This document shows, in pieces, positions 25,565 through 33,719 of a stretch of DNA of 51,271 nt. The notes under the pieces were generated by a model. The model saw nothing but the letters and a program-made list of their open reading frames with translations. It was not told the DNA's origin and made no database searches. Origin of the DNA: CAZOKH01 sp964580315 (GTDB lineage: Bacteria; Chloroflexota; Anaerolineae; Anaerolineales; Anaerolineaceae); the NCBI GenBank assembly GCA_964580315.1, contig CAZOKH010000013.1, positions 1-51,271 of the forward strand, in the 5' to 3' direction. The translations under genes and the position numbers were made by a program. The number at the start of each line of letters is the position of its first letter. Positions within the stretch are counted from its first letter, which is position 1.

Positions 25565-25580
25565 GTATAGTTTGCTATAC
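25565..25580. promoter_or_regulatory. Palindromic operator in the XRE regulator leader
   Basis: GTATAG-tttg-CTATAC, 6-bp arms, between the -10 box and the ribosome site. A related ATAGTATAG lies further up in the spacer. Likely binding site of the XRE protein. Confidence 0.6.
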
Positions 25581-25587
25581 ATTATGT

Positions 25588-25616
25588 ATATTACACTATA
25601 CTATCCAGGAAGTCAA
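25588..25616 (-). promoter_or_regulatory. Promoter of the XRE regulator/membrane protein pair
   Basis: On the minus strand: TTGACT (25616-25611), 17-base spacer, TAATAT (25593-25588). Both hexamers are close to consensus. The 39 bases between the -10 box and the TTG start hold the palindromic operator and the ribosome site. Confidence 0.8.
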
Positions 25617-25630
25617 TAGGGAAAAACCAC

Positions 25631-25666
25631 AGACCCCACAGGTTTTAAAGAAAACCTGTGGGGTCT
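25631..25666. repeat. Dispersed hairpin repeat, copy 1
   Basis: AGACCCCACAGGTTTT, loop aaag, and its perfect reverse complement: a 16-bp stem. It lies between the divergent XRE and AraC genes. A second copy of the same family with one conserved T/C change lies at 29755-29796. Confidence 0.9.
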
Positions 25667-25757
25667 AACAGGTATGAAAGGAGCTTGCTTATCAGGACAA
25701 AAAGAGAGAGGTGCAATAATTTTTATTATGCTAAACTCGAAATCAACGAGGTGCGGA

Positions 25758-26618
25758 ATGGAATGGTTAAAACAACTCAGTCGGGCAATTGATTACATCG
25801 AAGAAAACCTGGCCGGTGAAATATCGCTGGAAGAAGCCGCGAAAATCGCCTGCTGCTCCACCTATTACTTTCAACGCATGTTTTCTTACGTTGCCGGGAT
25901 TCATCTTTCAGAATACATCCGCCGGCGGCGTATGACCCTGGCTGCGTTTGAATTGCAAACCGGCAGCCAAAAAGTGATGGATATCGGATTGAAATACGGT
26001 TACGAGTCCCCCACAGCATTTAACCGCGCATTTCAAAGCGTGCACGGCGCGTCACCCACGGCTGCCCGCCTGCAGGGAACAGCACTGCAAGCCTACCCTC
26101 GTTTGCGTTTTTCCATAGCCGTAACCGGTGAGGACGCATTGCACTATCGCATCGAAAGCAAAGCCCCCATCCGCATTGTGGGAACAAGGGCTGCTTTAAA
26201 ACCAGACATCGAAAAGAATTTTGAAATCGCTCCCCGCTTCTGGCAAACCACGCGAAGCCAAAAAGTTTTCCAACAAATTTGCGGTCTAAATAATCAACCG
26301 CCCTGCGGCGTTCTGGGGGTTACGGTTTGCCAAAACCCCGCGGATATTGATTACTATATCGCTGCTGCGACGGATAAAAAGGTTCCCGGCAATTTATTAA
26401 TGTATGAGATTCCTTCCGCCACGTGGGTCATCTTCGAATGCAGCGGGACTTTCCCGGTCTCGATCCAAACTGTCTTCAGGCATTTTCTCACCGAATGGCT
26501 GCCCATCTCCGGTTATATCTACGCCGAACTGCCGGATATTGAAGTGTATCCGCTTGATCCCCAGAATCAGGAAAACCCTAAAGCCGAAGTCTGGATTGCT
26601 GTAAAAAAAACCAAATGA
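25758..26618 (+). CDS. AraC-family regulator with GyrI-like effector-binding domain
   Basis: 286 residues. N-terminal double HTH: AIDYIEENLAGEISLEEAAK, CCSTYYFQRMFSYVAGIHLSEYIRR, then IGLKYGYESPTAFNRAFQSVHGASP (AraC signature). From about residue 130 a GyrI-like (AraC_E_bind) effector-binding domain follows, with IRIVGTRA and the end EVYPLDPQNQENPKAEVWIAV. I use the ATG at 25758 (GAGG 6 bases upstream) over the open frame to 25674. It is immediately followed by an ABC exporter pair, 21 bases on, and probably controls it in response to a small hydrophobic compound. Confidence 0.88.
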   Translation: MEWLKQLSRAIDYIEENLAGEISLEEAAKIACCSTYYFQRMFSYVAGIHLSEYIRRRRMTLAAFELQTGSQKVMDIGLKYGYESPTAFNRAFQSVHGASPTAARLQGTALQAYPRLRFSIAVTGEDALHYRIESKAPIRIVGTRAALKPDIEKNFEIAPRFWQTTRSQKVFQQICGLNNQPPCGVLGVTVCQNPADIDYYIAAATDKKVPGNLLMYEIPSATWVIFECSGTFPVSIQTVFRHFLTEWLPISGYIYAELPDIEVYPLDPQNQENPKAEVWIAVKKTK

Positions 26619-26639
26619 CTAATTCACAAGGAGGCATCA

Positions 26640-27587
26640 TTGGAAGTAATTTCTGTACATCATCTGACAAAAATTTACCGCAATGGAAAAAAAGCGCTGG
26701 ATGATCTGAACATCACCGTTCAAGAGGGCGAATTGTTCACCCTGCTGGGTCAAAACGGGGCGGGAAAATCAACCCTGATTAACACGCTCACCACCTTTTT
26801 AGCGCCGATGTCTGGTTCGGTGAAAGTCTTTGGAGAAGACCTGCAGCAAAATCCTGCCGCTGTGCGCAAACAGATTGCCTGTGTGGCGCAGCACACTTCC
26901 ATTGACAACCATTTGTCCCTCACCGAGAATATGCTTTTCCAAAGCCGGCTCCATAAACTCGATCATGCCACAGCCAGGAAAAGGATTGACGAATTGATTG
27001 AATCCTTTGGGCTGAATGAATATACCCAACACCGCGTATTCACCTATTCGGGAGGGATTAAGCGCCGCCTGGATATCGCCATGAGCATGGTGTCGCACCC
27101 GCGCATCTTGTTTCTGGATGAACCAACCGTCGGCCTGGACGTTGAGTCGCGTCAAGCAGTGTGGGATATTCTGGTAAAAATCCGCCGGGAATTCGGCGCC
27201 ACCATTTTCATGACCACGCATTACCTGGAAGAAGCCGATGCGTTGAGCGACACCATTTGCATCATCCAGGACGGTCACGAACTGGTGCAAGACACACCCA
27301 AAAACCTGCGTCAATACACCCACCAAAACCTCATCCAGATCAGCCTGAAATCAACCGCAAATATGGAACAGTTTGAAGAATCGCTGGCCGTTTTGCCCTG
27401 CGTTGCAGCAATCCAATCCAGTGATCACACCCTTGTCGCGACTGTTAATGACCGGGAACAGGGACTGGTCGCCATCAACCGGCATTTGATGGAGCATGCA
27501 GTCCCCTACCAATCCATTGGCATGGTTGATCCCAGCCTGGAAAATGTTTATCTCACCCTCATCCACGCGGGAGAAAAGAGGCTTTAA
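26640..27587 (+). CDS. DrrA-like ABC transporter ATP-binding protein, TTG start
   Basis: 315 residues from TTG at 26640; AAGGAGG lies 5 bases before it. Walker A GQNGAGKST, signature YSGGIKRRLDIAMSM, Walker B ILFLDEPTVGLD and H-loop MTTHYLEEADALSD are all present. The ~90-residue C-terminal domain is that of the daunorubicin-type DrrA subfamily. It should power the permease encoded 1 base after its stop, an ABC-2 exporter. Substrate cannot be read; drug or lipid export is usual. It lies between the AraC regulator and permease. Confidence 0.92.
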   Translation: MEVISVHHLTKIYRNGKKALDDLNITVQEGELFTLLGQNGAGKSTLINTLTTFLAPMSGSVKVFGEDLQQNPAAVRKQIACVAQHTSIDNHLSLTENMLFQSRLHKLDHATARKRIDELIESFGLNEYTQHRVFTYSGGIKRRLDIAMSMVSHPRILFLDEPTVGLDVESRQAVWDILVKIRREFGATIFMTTHYLEEADALSDTICIIQDGHELVQDTPKNLRQYTHQNLIQISLKSTANMEQFEESLAVLPCVAAIQSSDHTLVATVNDREQGLVAINRHLMEHAVPYQSIGMVDPSLENVYLTLIHAGEKRL

Positions 27588-27588
27588 C

Positions 27589-28329
27589 ATGGAAACCTAC
27601 AATCTATTCTGGCGCAACATCAAATGGCGCTTTCAAAACCCCATAACCATTCTTTTGACCGTAATACCGCCCATTTTCTGGCTGTTGCTCTACGGCACTG
27701 TGCTGACCAACAGCATGGGAGGCAATTACCCTGCCTTCATACTGGCCGGTTTGTTGGTGCTGATTGTTTTCTCCAGCTCGGGCAGCAGCGGTGTTTCCAA
27801 CTACGCCAGCAAACAGGACGGTAGTTTTTACCGCATTCTCATTTCACCTGTCAGGCGCAGTTCCATTGTGATGGGACACATTCTGGATGCCGCGGTTTTT
27901 TCCTTTATTGAAATCGGCATACTCCTGATGATTTCTTTCTTAATGTCAGTAAGAATCACCAGCGGGCTATTCGGATTCTTGCTGATGGCCATTCAATTGT
28001 TCTGCACTGTGTTCTTTGTTGCCAGCCTGTCCTATACCTTAAGCCTGCAATTGCCCAATGAGAACGTTTTTCACACCATGATGAATACGTTTGTGCTGCC
28101 TGTTTTCTTCGTCAGCACAGCCCTGATACCCTTTGAGAATATACCGGCAGGATTTCGATTCTTTGTTATTCTCAATCCCTTCACGCATGTGATCAACAGC
28201 CTGCGCAATTTAATCCTGGATGCCGCTGTAGATTGGCAGCAGTTTGGATTGGCTGTATGCCTGATGCTGGGATTGGGGACCATCTTTTTCTTCCTTACCA
28301 TCAAACAATTGCATACCGATAGTAAATAA
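27589..28329 (+). CDS. ABC-2 type transporter permease
   Basis: 246 residues from ATG at 27589 (AGAGG upstream; the frame is open to 27496 within the ATPase gene). Six membrane segments as in ABC-2 permeases: ITILLTVIPPIFWLLLYGTV, NYPAFILAGLLVLIVFSS, VFSFIEIGILLMISFL, GFLLMAIQLFCTVFFVASL, TFVLPVFFVSTALIPFENIP and LAVCLMLGLGTIFFFL. FFVILNPFTHVINSLRNL is the conserved ABC-2 signature region. It forms the export channel with the preceding ATPase. 73 bases separate it from the PadR gene, with a promoter and a large palindrome between. Confidence 0.9.
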   Translation: METYNLFWRNIKWRFQNPITILLTVIPPIFWLLLYGTVLTNSMGGNYPAFILAGLLVLIVFSSSGSSGVSNYASKQDGSFYRILISPVRRSSIVMGHILDAAVFSFIEIGILLMISFLMSVRITSGLFGFLLMAIQLFCTVFFVASLSYTLSLQLPNENVFHTMMNTFVLPVFFVSTALIPFENIPAGFRFFVILNPFTHVINSLRNLILDAAVDWQQFGLAVCLMLGLGTIFFFLTIKQLHTDSK

Positions 28330-28350
28330 AATCCGATTTCCAATTCCTCC

Positions 28351-28379
28351 TTGACATATATATAAGTATGTTATATAAC
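28351..28379 (+). promoter_or_regulatory. Promoter of padR-like gene
   Basis: TTGACA (28351-28356), 17-base spacer, TATAAC (28374-28379). The -10 box lies within the long palindrome at 28358-28391. Confidence 0.85.
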
Positions 28380-28391
28380 ATACTTATATAT
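28358..28391. promoter_or_regulatory. 34-bp perfect palindrome, probable PadR operator
   Basis: Each half is ATATATAAGTATGTTAT, with no spacer at the centre (between 28374 and 28375). It covers the promoter spacer and the -10 box and contains ATGT and ACAT in inverted arrangement, the pattern bound by many PadR proteins. Likely autorepression site. Confidence 0.85.
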
Positions 28392-28401
28392 TGGAGGAAT
28401 G

Positions 28402-28749
28402 ATGACCGATATTCAACAATTGAGAAAAGGCAGCACCCCCCTGCTGATCTTGAGCATCCTGAACCAGGGCCCAAACCACGGTTACGGAATTATGCGCGAA
28501 ATGGAAAAACGCAGCGAAGGCTATTTTTCCATGACTGCCGCACTGCTCTACCCTGCCCTGCACCAAATGGAGCTGGATGGACTTGTCAATGCTGAATGGC
28601 AAACTTCTGTTGGAAACAGAAGAAAGAAAATGTATTGCATCACTCCTCGCGGCAAAGAATACCTCGAAAAAGACCATTTGGAATGGCATCGTTTCTTTGA
28701 TTCGTTGTTTGGGATAATCGACCAACAGGGAATGCAGAGGGCGCAATGA
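28402..28749 (+). CDS. PadR-family transcriptional regulator
   Basis: 115 residues. LRKGSTPLLILSILNQGPNHGYGI, MEKRSEGYFSMTAALLYPAL, HQMELDGLVNAEW and the RRKKMYCITPRGKEYLEKDHLEW wing and C-terminal helix are typical of short PadR proteins. Of the two ATGs (28399, 28402) the second has GGAGG 4 bases upstream, so I prefer it. Upstream lies a strong promoter with a 34-bp palindrome. The gene overlaps the HAAS gene by 4 bases; such PadR/HAAS pairs are common in Gram-positive bacteria and Chloroflexota, the PadR gene being the regulator of the pair. Confidence 0.93.
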   Translation: MTDIQQLRKGSTPLLILSILNQGPNHGYGIMREMEKRSEGYFSMTAALLYPALHQMELDGLVNAEWQTSVGNRRKKMYCITPRGKEYLEKDHLEWHRFFDSLFGIIDQQGMQRAQ

Positions 28750-29717
28750 AAGCCGACGATTATTTAGAACGGCTGCGTTCCAGATTATCGGGGTTTTCCG
28801 AAGAAGAAAGATCGGAAATTCTCGAAGAAATTGCCGATCACATCAACGAAGCGCAATCCGATCCAAAGTTCGGGCACGATAATCAGGAAAAATTACTGGC
28901 TGAATTGGGCAGCCCCGATGAGCTGGGAGTGCGGTTAAACGGCATCCATCATCCCAGGAGGTGGTTGGATTATATTTTGATCGTCCTTCCCGCGTTATTT
29001 GTTTCCCAAATTCTCAGTGCTTTAATTGCTCTGACTTTCCCCTATGATTCGGCCCCAACGGCAGGCACTCTGGGCGTTTACCTGGGCATTCGGTTGACTA
29101 TCATCGCTCAATTGGTTTTTGCTATTCTGGGCTTTAAATTATACAAACAGCAGCGGCTGATTACCGGTCATCTGTTCTGGTTGAGCAGTGTGTGGTTAAC
29201 CATTTTTAGTATGTGCTTCCGGGAAAAAAGATGGTTTCCATCCAGTCAATTCAATCAATCTATTATTGGAACTGCAGGGAGTATCTTTTGGAGCCTTGTA
29301 CTGGTCGGCATCCTGGTTTGGTTAACAAAAGTACTATGGACTATTAAAGACCCCCAATATTTTGTTTTGGTGGCAATTCCCTTCTTTACAACGCTGGGCA
29401 ATCTGTCAATCTCCCAAAAGATGGTCGAAGGAGGATTCCCAATTGGGTACAATCTGCCAACCTGGCAGGTTGCCTGGTTCGGACTTCATCAACTGGCGTG
29501 TGCCCTGTGGTCTGCCATGTTTATCTTCTCAAAAAATCGCTCCGTTCGCTGGTTGGGATTGCTGGTTTATGCCGCCCCGCTGCCTTTGATGAACCTCGTT
29601 GCATCCGCCAATTATCCATACCTTATGGCAATCTGGTCAATCCCAATATTACTCGTTGTTTTTAGTTGGCTATTTGAAACTATCGCAAAACCCCCGGCCA
29701 CACAAACCTATCGATAG
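28746..29717 (+). CDS. HAAS-domain membrane protein paired with PadR
   Basis: 323 residues. The first ~70 residues (DDYLERLRSRLSGFSEEERS, then EILEEIADHINEAQSD) form a HAAS/DUF1700-like helical domain, followed by eight hydrophobic segments from WLDYILIVLPALFVSQILSA onward. The HAAS domain occurs in proteins encoded next to PadR regulators and is thought to relay a signal, though the biochemistry is unproven. It overlaps the PadR gene by 4 bases. Composition is more A+T-rich than the dcw cluster, consistent with the accessory nature of this block. The region after it holds the second dispersed hairpin. Confidence 0.8.
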   Translation: MKADDYLERLRSRLSGFSEEERSEILEEIADHINEAQSDPKFGHDNQEKLLAELGSPDELGVRLNGIHHPRRWLDYILIVLPALFVSQILSALIALTFPYDSAPTAGTLGVYLGIRLTIIAQLVFAILGFKLYKQQRLITGHLFWLSSVWLTIFSMCFREKRWFPSSQFNQSIIGTAGSIFWSLVLVGILVWLTKVLWTIKDPQYFVLVAIPFFTTLGNLSISQKMVEGGFPIGYNLPTWQVAWFGLHQLACALWSAMFIFSKNRSVRWLGLLVYAAPLPLMNLVASANYPYLMAIWSIPILLVVFSWLFETIAKPPATQTYR

Positions 29718-29754
29718 ATGCTCCAACTCAAGATCATCAGATGGCAATAAAAAC

Positions 29755-29796
29755 CACAGACCTCACAGGTTTTTCAGGAAACCTGTGAGGTCTGTG
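29755..29796. repeat. Dispersed hairpin repeat, copy 2
   Basis: CACAGACCTCACAGGTTT, loop ttcagg, and the exact reverse complement: an 18-bp stem. Same family as 25631-25666 (C to T in the middle). It lies 38 bases after the HAAS gene and 27 bases before the end of the convergent AlgX-like gene, so it may also act as a shared terminator, although no T-tract follows on either strand. Confidence 0.9.
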
Positions 29797-29822
29797 TCCA
29801 TCAGTGTTTATCTGCGGTTCAA

Positions 29823-30920
29823 TCAATCCCCCAACCTGTCCAAATAGCGCTCCGCCACTTCCAGGATGACCACATCGGGCTGCTCTTGATCAATCAGGTC
29901 AAAATCCACCTGTGAATCGGTGCGGTACACCACCCGACTGAAGTTCTCGGATACATACTGGGTGAGCGAATTGAAAAACGAATCGCGGAACACCACCGCG
30001 CGCGGCAGGTCAGAACCGGGTATCTCGGTCACCATGGTATTGTCATCCAGGCTGACCGACTGCGCCTGCCAGCGCTGTTTGGGCAGCAATTCCAGGCTGG
30101 TTTCCTTGATCAGCGGGCGGGTGAACAACATGCGCGCCAGGTCGCCGCTCACCTGCTGCTCCACCCGCTCAAACTGCTCCAGCGCCAGCGGCTGCATTTG
30201 CGGAAAGTCCGCCTGCAATGGCTTGAGCATCTCCAGGTAGGCCAAATAGGCGCCGTAGGTGTTCCAATGCGTATCGGTGCAGTAATACACCTGGGTTTGC
30301 GCTTTGCCCGCCAGCATAGCCGGGCGCAAGTCAACCACCTGCACCGGGCTGCCCTGCATGCCTGCCAGCCACACGTCCAGGCGCGAATCCCCTTCCAAAC
30401 GCTGCACCGATGCCGGCACATACTCCGGGTAGATCGATTCTTTATTGGGAGCGATCACCACCAGAAAACGGATGCCCCGCTGCGCCAGACCGGCCTGGAT
30501 GCCTTCCAGGTTGGCTCGCACGGCCTGCACCTGCTGCGGGGTGAAGGTGCGCGCGCGCTGATAGTCATCCATGTTGCCTTCGCCGGTGTAGAACATCCAG
30601 CCGTCCTCACCCAGCAGCACATCATTGAACACCGATTCGTGCAGCAGATTCAATCTTAGACTATACGAAGCTCGGATCAGCCAGTCGCGCCAGTGAAAAT
30701 ACTCGCTGTAATACGCGCCGTAAGCATCCGGCAAATCCAACAGCCCGGTGACAATCTTGCGGGCGCCTGCCCCCTGCTGCCATTCGGTCACGCCCGGCAT
30801 GGGCCTGCCTACCGGCAGCGGAACATAGGCAAAAATCAGCAGCACCGCCAGGGTGCAGCCCATCAGCAGCCAGGCAGGCATTGTTTTCGTTTTGCTTTTC
30901 TCATCCATTCCAGGTTGCAT
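29823..30920 (-). CDS. AlgX/AlgJ (DHHW)-like acetyltransferase-associated protein
   Basis: 365 residues. A membrane anchor or signal (MPAWLLMGCTLAVLLIFAYV) precedes an SGNH-like domain: RFLVVIAPNKESIYPEYVP, the catalytic-type YYCTDTHWNTYGAYLAYLEM and the AVVFRDSFFNS box. In alginate and cellulose acetylation, such proteins work outside the membrane on acyl groups delivered by an MBOAT protein; the MBOAT gene lies just upstream, with a 24-base gap. Start is uncertain: TTG at 30941, ATG at 30920 and 30908 are possible; I chose 30920. The likely product is an acetylated surface polysaccharide, but no polymer synthesis genes are in the window. Confidence 0.8.
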   Translation of the reverse strand: MQPGMDEKSKTKTMPAWLLMGCTLAVLLIFAYVPLPVGRPMPGVTEWQQGAGARKIVTGLLDLPDAYGAYYSEYFHWRDWLIRASYSLRLNLLHESVFNDVLLGEDGWMFYTGEGNMDDYQRARTFTPQQVQAVRANLEGIQAGLAQRGIRFLVVIAPNKESIYPEYVPASVQRLEGDSRLDVWLAGMQGSPVQVVDLRPAMLAGKAQTQVYYCTDTHWNTYGAYLAYLEMLKPLQADFPQMQPLALEQFERVEQQVSGDLARMLFTRPLIKETSLELLPKQRWQAQSVSLDDNTMVTEIPGSDLPRAVVFRDSFFNSLTQYVSENFSRVVYRTDSQVDFDLIDQEQPDVVILEVAERYLDRLGD

Positions 30921-30944
30921 CACAATATTCCCATGCCGCAAGTA

Positions 30945-32390
30945 CTAAAAATTTCCATAGATGTAAGGATGATAGGTGGAGCTTGCCAGGAACACCAGCG
31001 AAAGCAGCAGCAATCCCAACAGGGCGGCATCCCGCAGCCAGAGGGCTGATTCTTTCTCGCCCAGCCGCTTTTGCACACCGGCAAAGGTTGGAAAAGCCAG
31101 CAGCACGCCGGCAATCAACGCCAGCCAGGTGTGCATTTGCACCGGTTTGAAGATGGAATAGGGCAGCACAGCGCTGCTGCTACCCAGCCCCACCAGGTTG
31201 CCCAGAAAAGCCAGCGCATAGGCCGGGCTGTTGGCGCGGAAAAACACCCAGCCGACCATCACAACCGCCAGGGTGTAAGCGTGAACCAGCACAGCAGGCG
31301 CATGCTTTAGCCGCTTCCCAAATTTTCCGTTTTCCAACACCAACGCGGCGCCGTGCAGCAATCCCCAGATGATGAAATTGAGCGTGGTGCCGTGCCACAG
31401 GCCGGTCGCCAGGAATACGATCAGGATATTGACCGCCTGCCATCCCGCTGCACCGTGCCGCCAGCGCTCCAGCGGGTAGAACAGGTAATCGCGGAACCAG
31501 TTGGACAGTGAAATATGCCAGCGCCGCCAGAAGTTGGACACACCGCGCGCCAGATAGGGATAATTGAAGTTCTCCACAAAGCGAAAACCAAACACCTGCC
31601 CCAGCCCAATGGCCATGTCGCTGTACCCTGAAAAATCATAGAAGATTTGCAGCGTGAAACACACCAAAACCAGCCAGGCAGCCCACACCGGCAAGCCGGG
31701 CAGCGCGCGGTCGAACACACCGCCGTCCACCACCGCCCCCAGCACATCGGCAATTAAAATCTTCTTCGCCAGGCCGATGATAAAGCGCCGCAATCCCTGC
31801 ACGGCAGAGGGCGCGTCCAACGGGCGCTCGTGCAATTGCCCGGCTATCTCGCGGTAACGCACAATCGGGCCGGCGATGATCTTGGGGAACAGCAGCACAT
31901 ACTGGGCAAAATGCAGCAGGCTGCCTTCTGCCGCAGTGCGTTTCTTGGCAATGTCCACCACATAGGCCACCATGGCAAAGGAAAAGAAAGAAATGCCCAG
32001 AGGGAAAGAGACGAACTTGCGGATATAACCAACCGCTTCCGGCGGCAGGGTCAGCCCCAGGCTGGCCTGCGCCCAGTTCAGCAGCGGCGACCAGTAGCCG
32101 TTGAACAGCTTGAAGAAAACCAGCATGCCCAGGTTGAACAGGATGGCCAGGATCAACGCTGCGCGGGCGCCCGTGGGCTGTTCACGCTGGCGTTCAATCC
32201 ATTTGCCCAGGTAGAAGTTACAAAGGATGGAGACCAGGATGAGGGGAAAATACAGCGGCTCTCCCCACAGGTAGAATATCAGGCTGGCAGTCATCAACAC
32301 GGCATTACGCAGCCGCCTGCCTGCCAGCAGGTAGAGCATGAGCGTTATGGGGAGAAAAGCAAATAAAAATAGCGGTGTATTGAAAACCAT
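30945..32390 (-). CDS. MBOAT-family O-acyltransferase (AlgI-like)
   Basis: 481 residues, about eleven membrane segments, start FNTPLFLFAFLPITLMLYLL as in AlgI/DltB-type proteins. Family motifs: PKIIAGPIVRYREI, DFSGYSDMAIGLGQVFGF, RRWHISLSNWFRDYLFYPLE and the active-site histidine region FLATGLWHGTTLNFIIWG. It moves acyl groups across the membrane from acyl-CoA to a partner. It is followed 24 bases later by the AlgX-like gene, a typical two-gene acetylation module. 182 bases separate it from the divergent PreA-like gene. Confidence 0.92.
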   Translation of the reverse strand: MVFNTPLFLFAFLPITLMLYLLAGRRLRNAVLMTASLIFYLWGEPLYFPLILVSILCNFYLGKWIERQREQPTGARAALILAILFNLGMLVFFKLFNGYWSPLLNWAQASLGLTLPPEAVGYIRKFVSFPLGISFFSFAMVAYVVDIAKKRTAAEGSLLHFAQYVLLFPKIIAGPIVRYREIAGQLHERPLDAPSAVQGLRRFIIGLAKKILIADVLGAVVDGGVFDRALPGLPVWAAWLVLVCFTLQIFYDFSGYSDMAIGLGQVFGFRFVENFNYPYLARGVSNFWRRWHISLSNWFRDYLFYPLERWRHGAAGWQAVNILIVFLATGLWHGTTLNFIIWGLLHGAALVLENGKFGKRLKHAPAVLVHAYTLAVVMVGWVFFRANSPAYALAFLGNLVGLGSSSAVLPYSIFKPVQMHTWLALIAGVLLAFPTFAGVQKRLGEKESALWLRDAALLGLLLLSLVFLASSTYHPYIYGNF

Positions 32391-32572
32391 AATGTGTTTC
32401 TTAAAGTCAAAAAATTGGGGCAGGGCAATTCTATCACACCTGATTTGCCTGTTGATTACTGTTCAAGAAGAAAAAAAGGTGTAAGATATTGTCAGACAAC
32501 AAAAAATAATTATCCAGCGCAGTCCATTTCTTTACAAGGTAAAAATCCATTTCATAAGGTAGAAAATAGATC

Positions 32573-33685
32573 ATGGCCAATCTAAAAACCAATCTGTGGG
32601 GGCGCACTTTTCTGAATCCAGTCATTCCGGCCGCGGGGCCCAATGTGGGTTCTGGAATTATGTTAACCAGGGCTGCGGAAGGCGGGGCGGGCGGGTTGCT
32701 GACCAAAACCATCTCGCAAGAGGCGGCTCAAGTACCGCATCCCAACATGGTGCGGATCGGCAAAGAAAATTTGCTAAACACGGAATTATGGAGCGAATTA
32801 ACCCCTGAAGCCTGGTTTGAACAGGAATATGATGTGGCGCTGGCCGCTGCGCGTGAACACAACCTGCCGATCATTGGCAGTGTGGGCTACACAGCCGAAG
32901 ACCTGGCGCTGCTGGGCCCCAAAATGCAAGCAAAAGGGCTGGAAATCATCGAATTTTCGATCCACTATCTCGATTCGCAGCAGCTAATCCACACCGCCCG
33001 CACCCTGCGCGAAGCGGTTTCCATTCCGATTATCGCCAAACTCAGTCCGCACGCCGGCGATCTGGGTGAAATTGCGCGGCTGATTGATCCCTATGTGGAT
33101 GGGTTTGCCTGTATTAACAGCTTTGGTCCCACCCTGACCATTGACATCGAAACCGCAGGGGCATCTCTGGGTTCAAAATTTGGCTACGGCTGGCTTTCAG
33201 GCCCGGCGGTAAAACCGCTGGCGTTGCGTTCGGTGTTTGAAGTGGCCAAAGTGACCAACAAGCCGGTGGTGGGTGTGGGAGGTGTCAGCCGCGGTGAGGA
33301 TGTGATTGAATACCTGATGGCGGGAGCATCGCTGGTGGGGATATGCACCGCGGCCATACTCAAAGGCCCGGGGGTTTACGGCAAAATTGCTGCTGAAGCT
33401 GGCGAGTGGCTGGACGCGCACGGTTACAAAAGTTTGGAAGAGGTGAAAGGCTTATACCTGGAAAAGATGCGTGAAGGACAACCTGTCATCACTGCCATTG
33501 AACAAGTTGCCTGGGTGAATGAAAGCGCCTGTAAAATGTGCGGCCAATGTGAGCGTGTGTGCCAGTTCGACGCCATTCAAGCGCCGTTAAAGGAAATCGC
33601 CAGAGTGAATGCAGACCATTGCAAAGCCTGCGGGTTATGTGTATCGGTATGCCCGTTTGGTGCGTTGGAACTGCGTGCGCGATGA
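32573..33685 (+). CDS. PreA-like dihydroorotate dehydrogenase with C-terminal ferredoxin domain
   Basis: 370 residues. About residues 1-295 form a DHOD/PreA-type FMN barrel: LWGRTFLNPVIPAAGPNVGSG, GLLTKTISQEAA, IIAKLSPHAGDLGEIARLI, PVVGVGGVSRGEDVIEYLM and VGICTAAILKGPG. The last ~60 residues carry two 4Fe-4S sites, CKMCGQCERVC and CKACGLCVSVC. It resembles PreA, the FMN/FeS subunit of dihydropyrimidine dehydrogenase, which works with PreT; no PreT or pyr gene is nearby, so the role (pyrimidine catabolism, an orotate reaction, or another enone reduction) is open. Start ATG at 32573 has only a distant AAGG. The divergent 182-base region upstream shows no clear promoter. Confidence 0.85.
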   Translation: MANLKTNLWGRTFLNPVIPAAGPNVGSGIMLTRAAEGGAGGLLTKTISQEAAQVPHPNMVRIGKENLLNTELWSELTPEAWFEQEYDVALAAAREHNLPIIGSVGYTAEDLALLGPKMQAKGLEIIEFSIHYLDSQQLIHTARTLREAVSIPIIAKLSPHAGDLGEIARLIDPYVDGFACINSFGPTLTIDIETAGASLGSKFGYGWLSGPAVKPLALRSVFEVAKVTNKPVVGVGGVSRGEDVIEYLMAGASLVGICTAAILKGPGVYGKIAAEAGEWLDAHGYKSLEEVKGLYLEKMREGQPVITAIEQVAWVNESACKMCGQCERVCQFDAIQAPLKEIARVNADHCKACGLCVSVCPFGALELRAR

Positions 33686-33719
33686 GATAACAGGCAAACA
33701 GGATGAAACTTCTGTAGCT

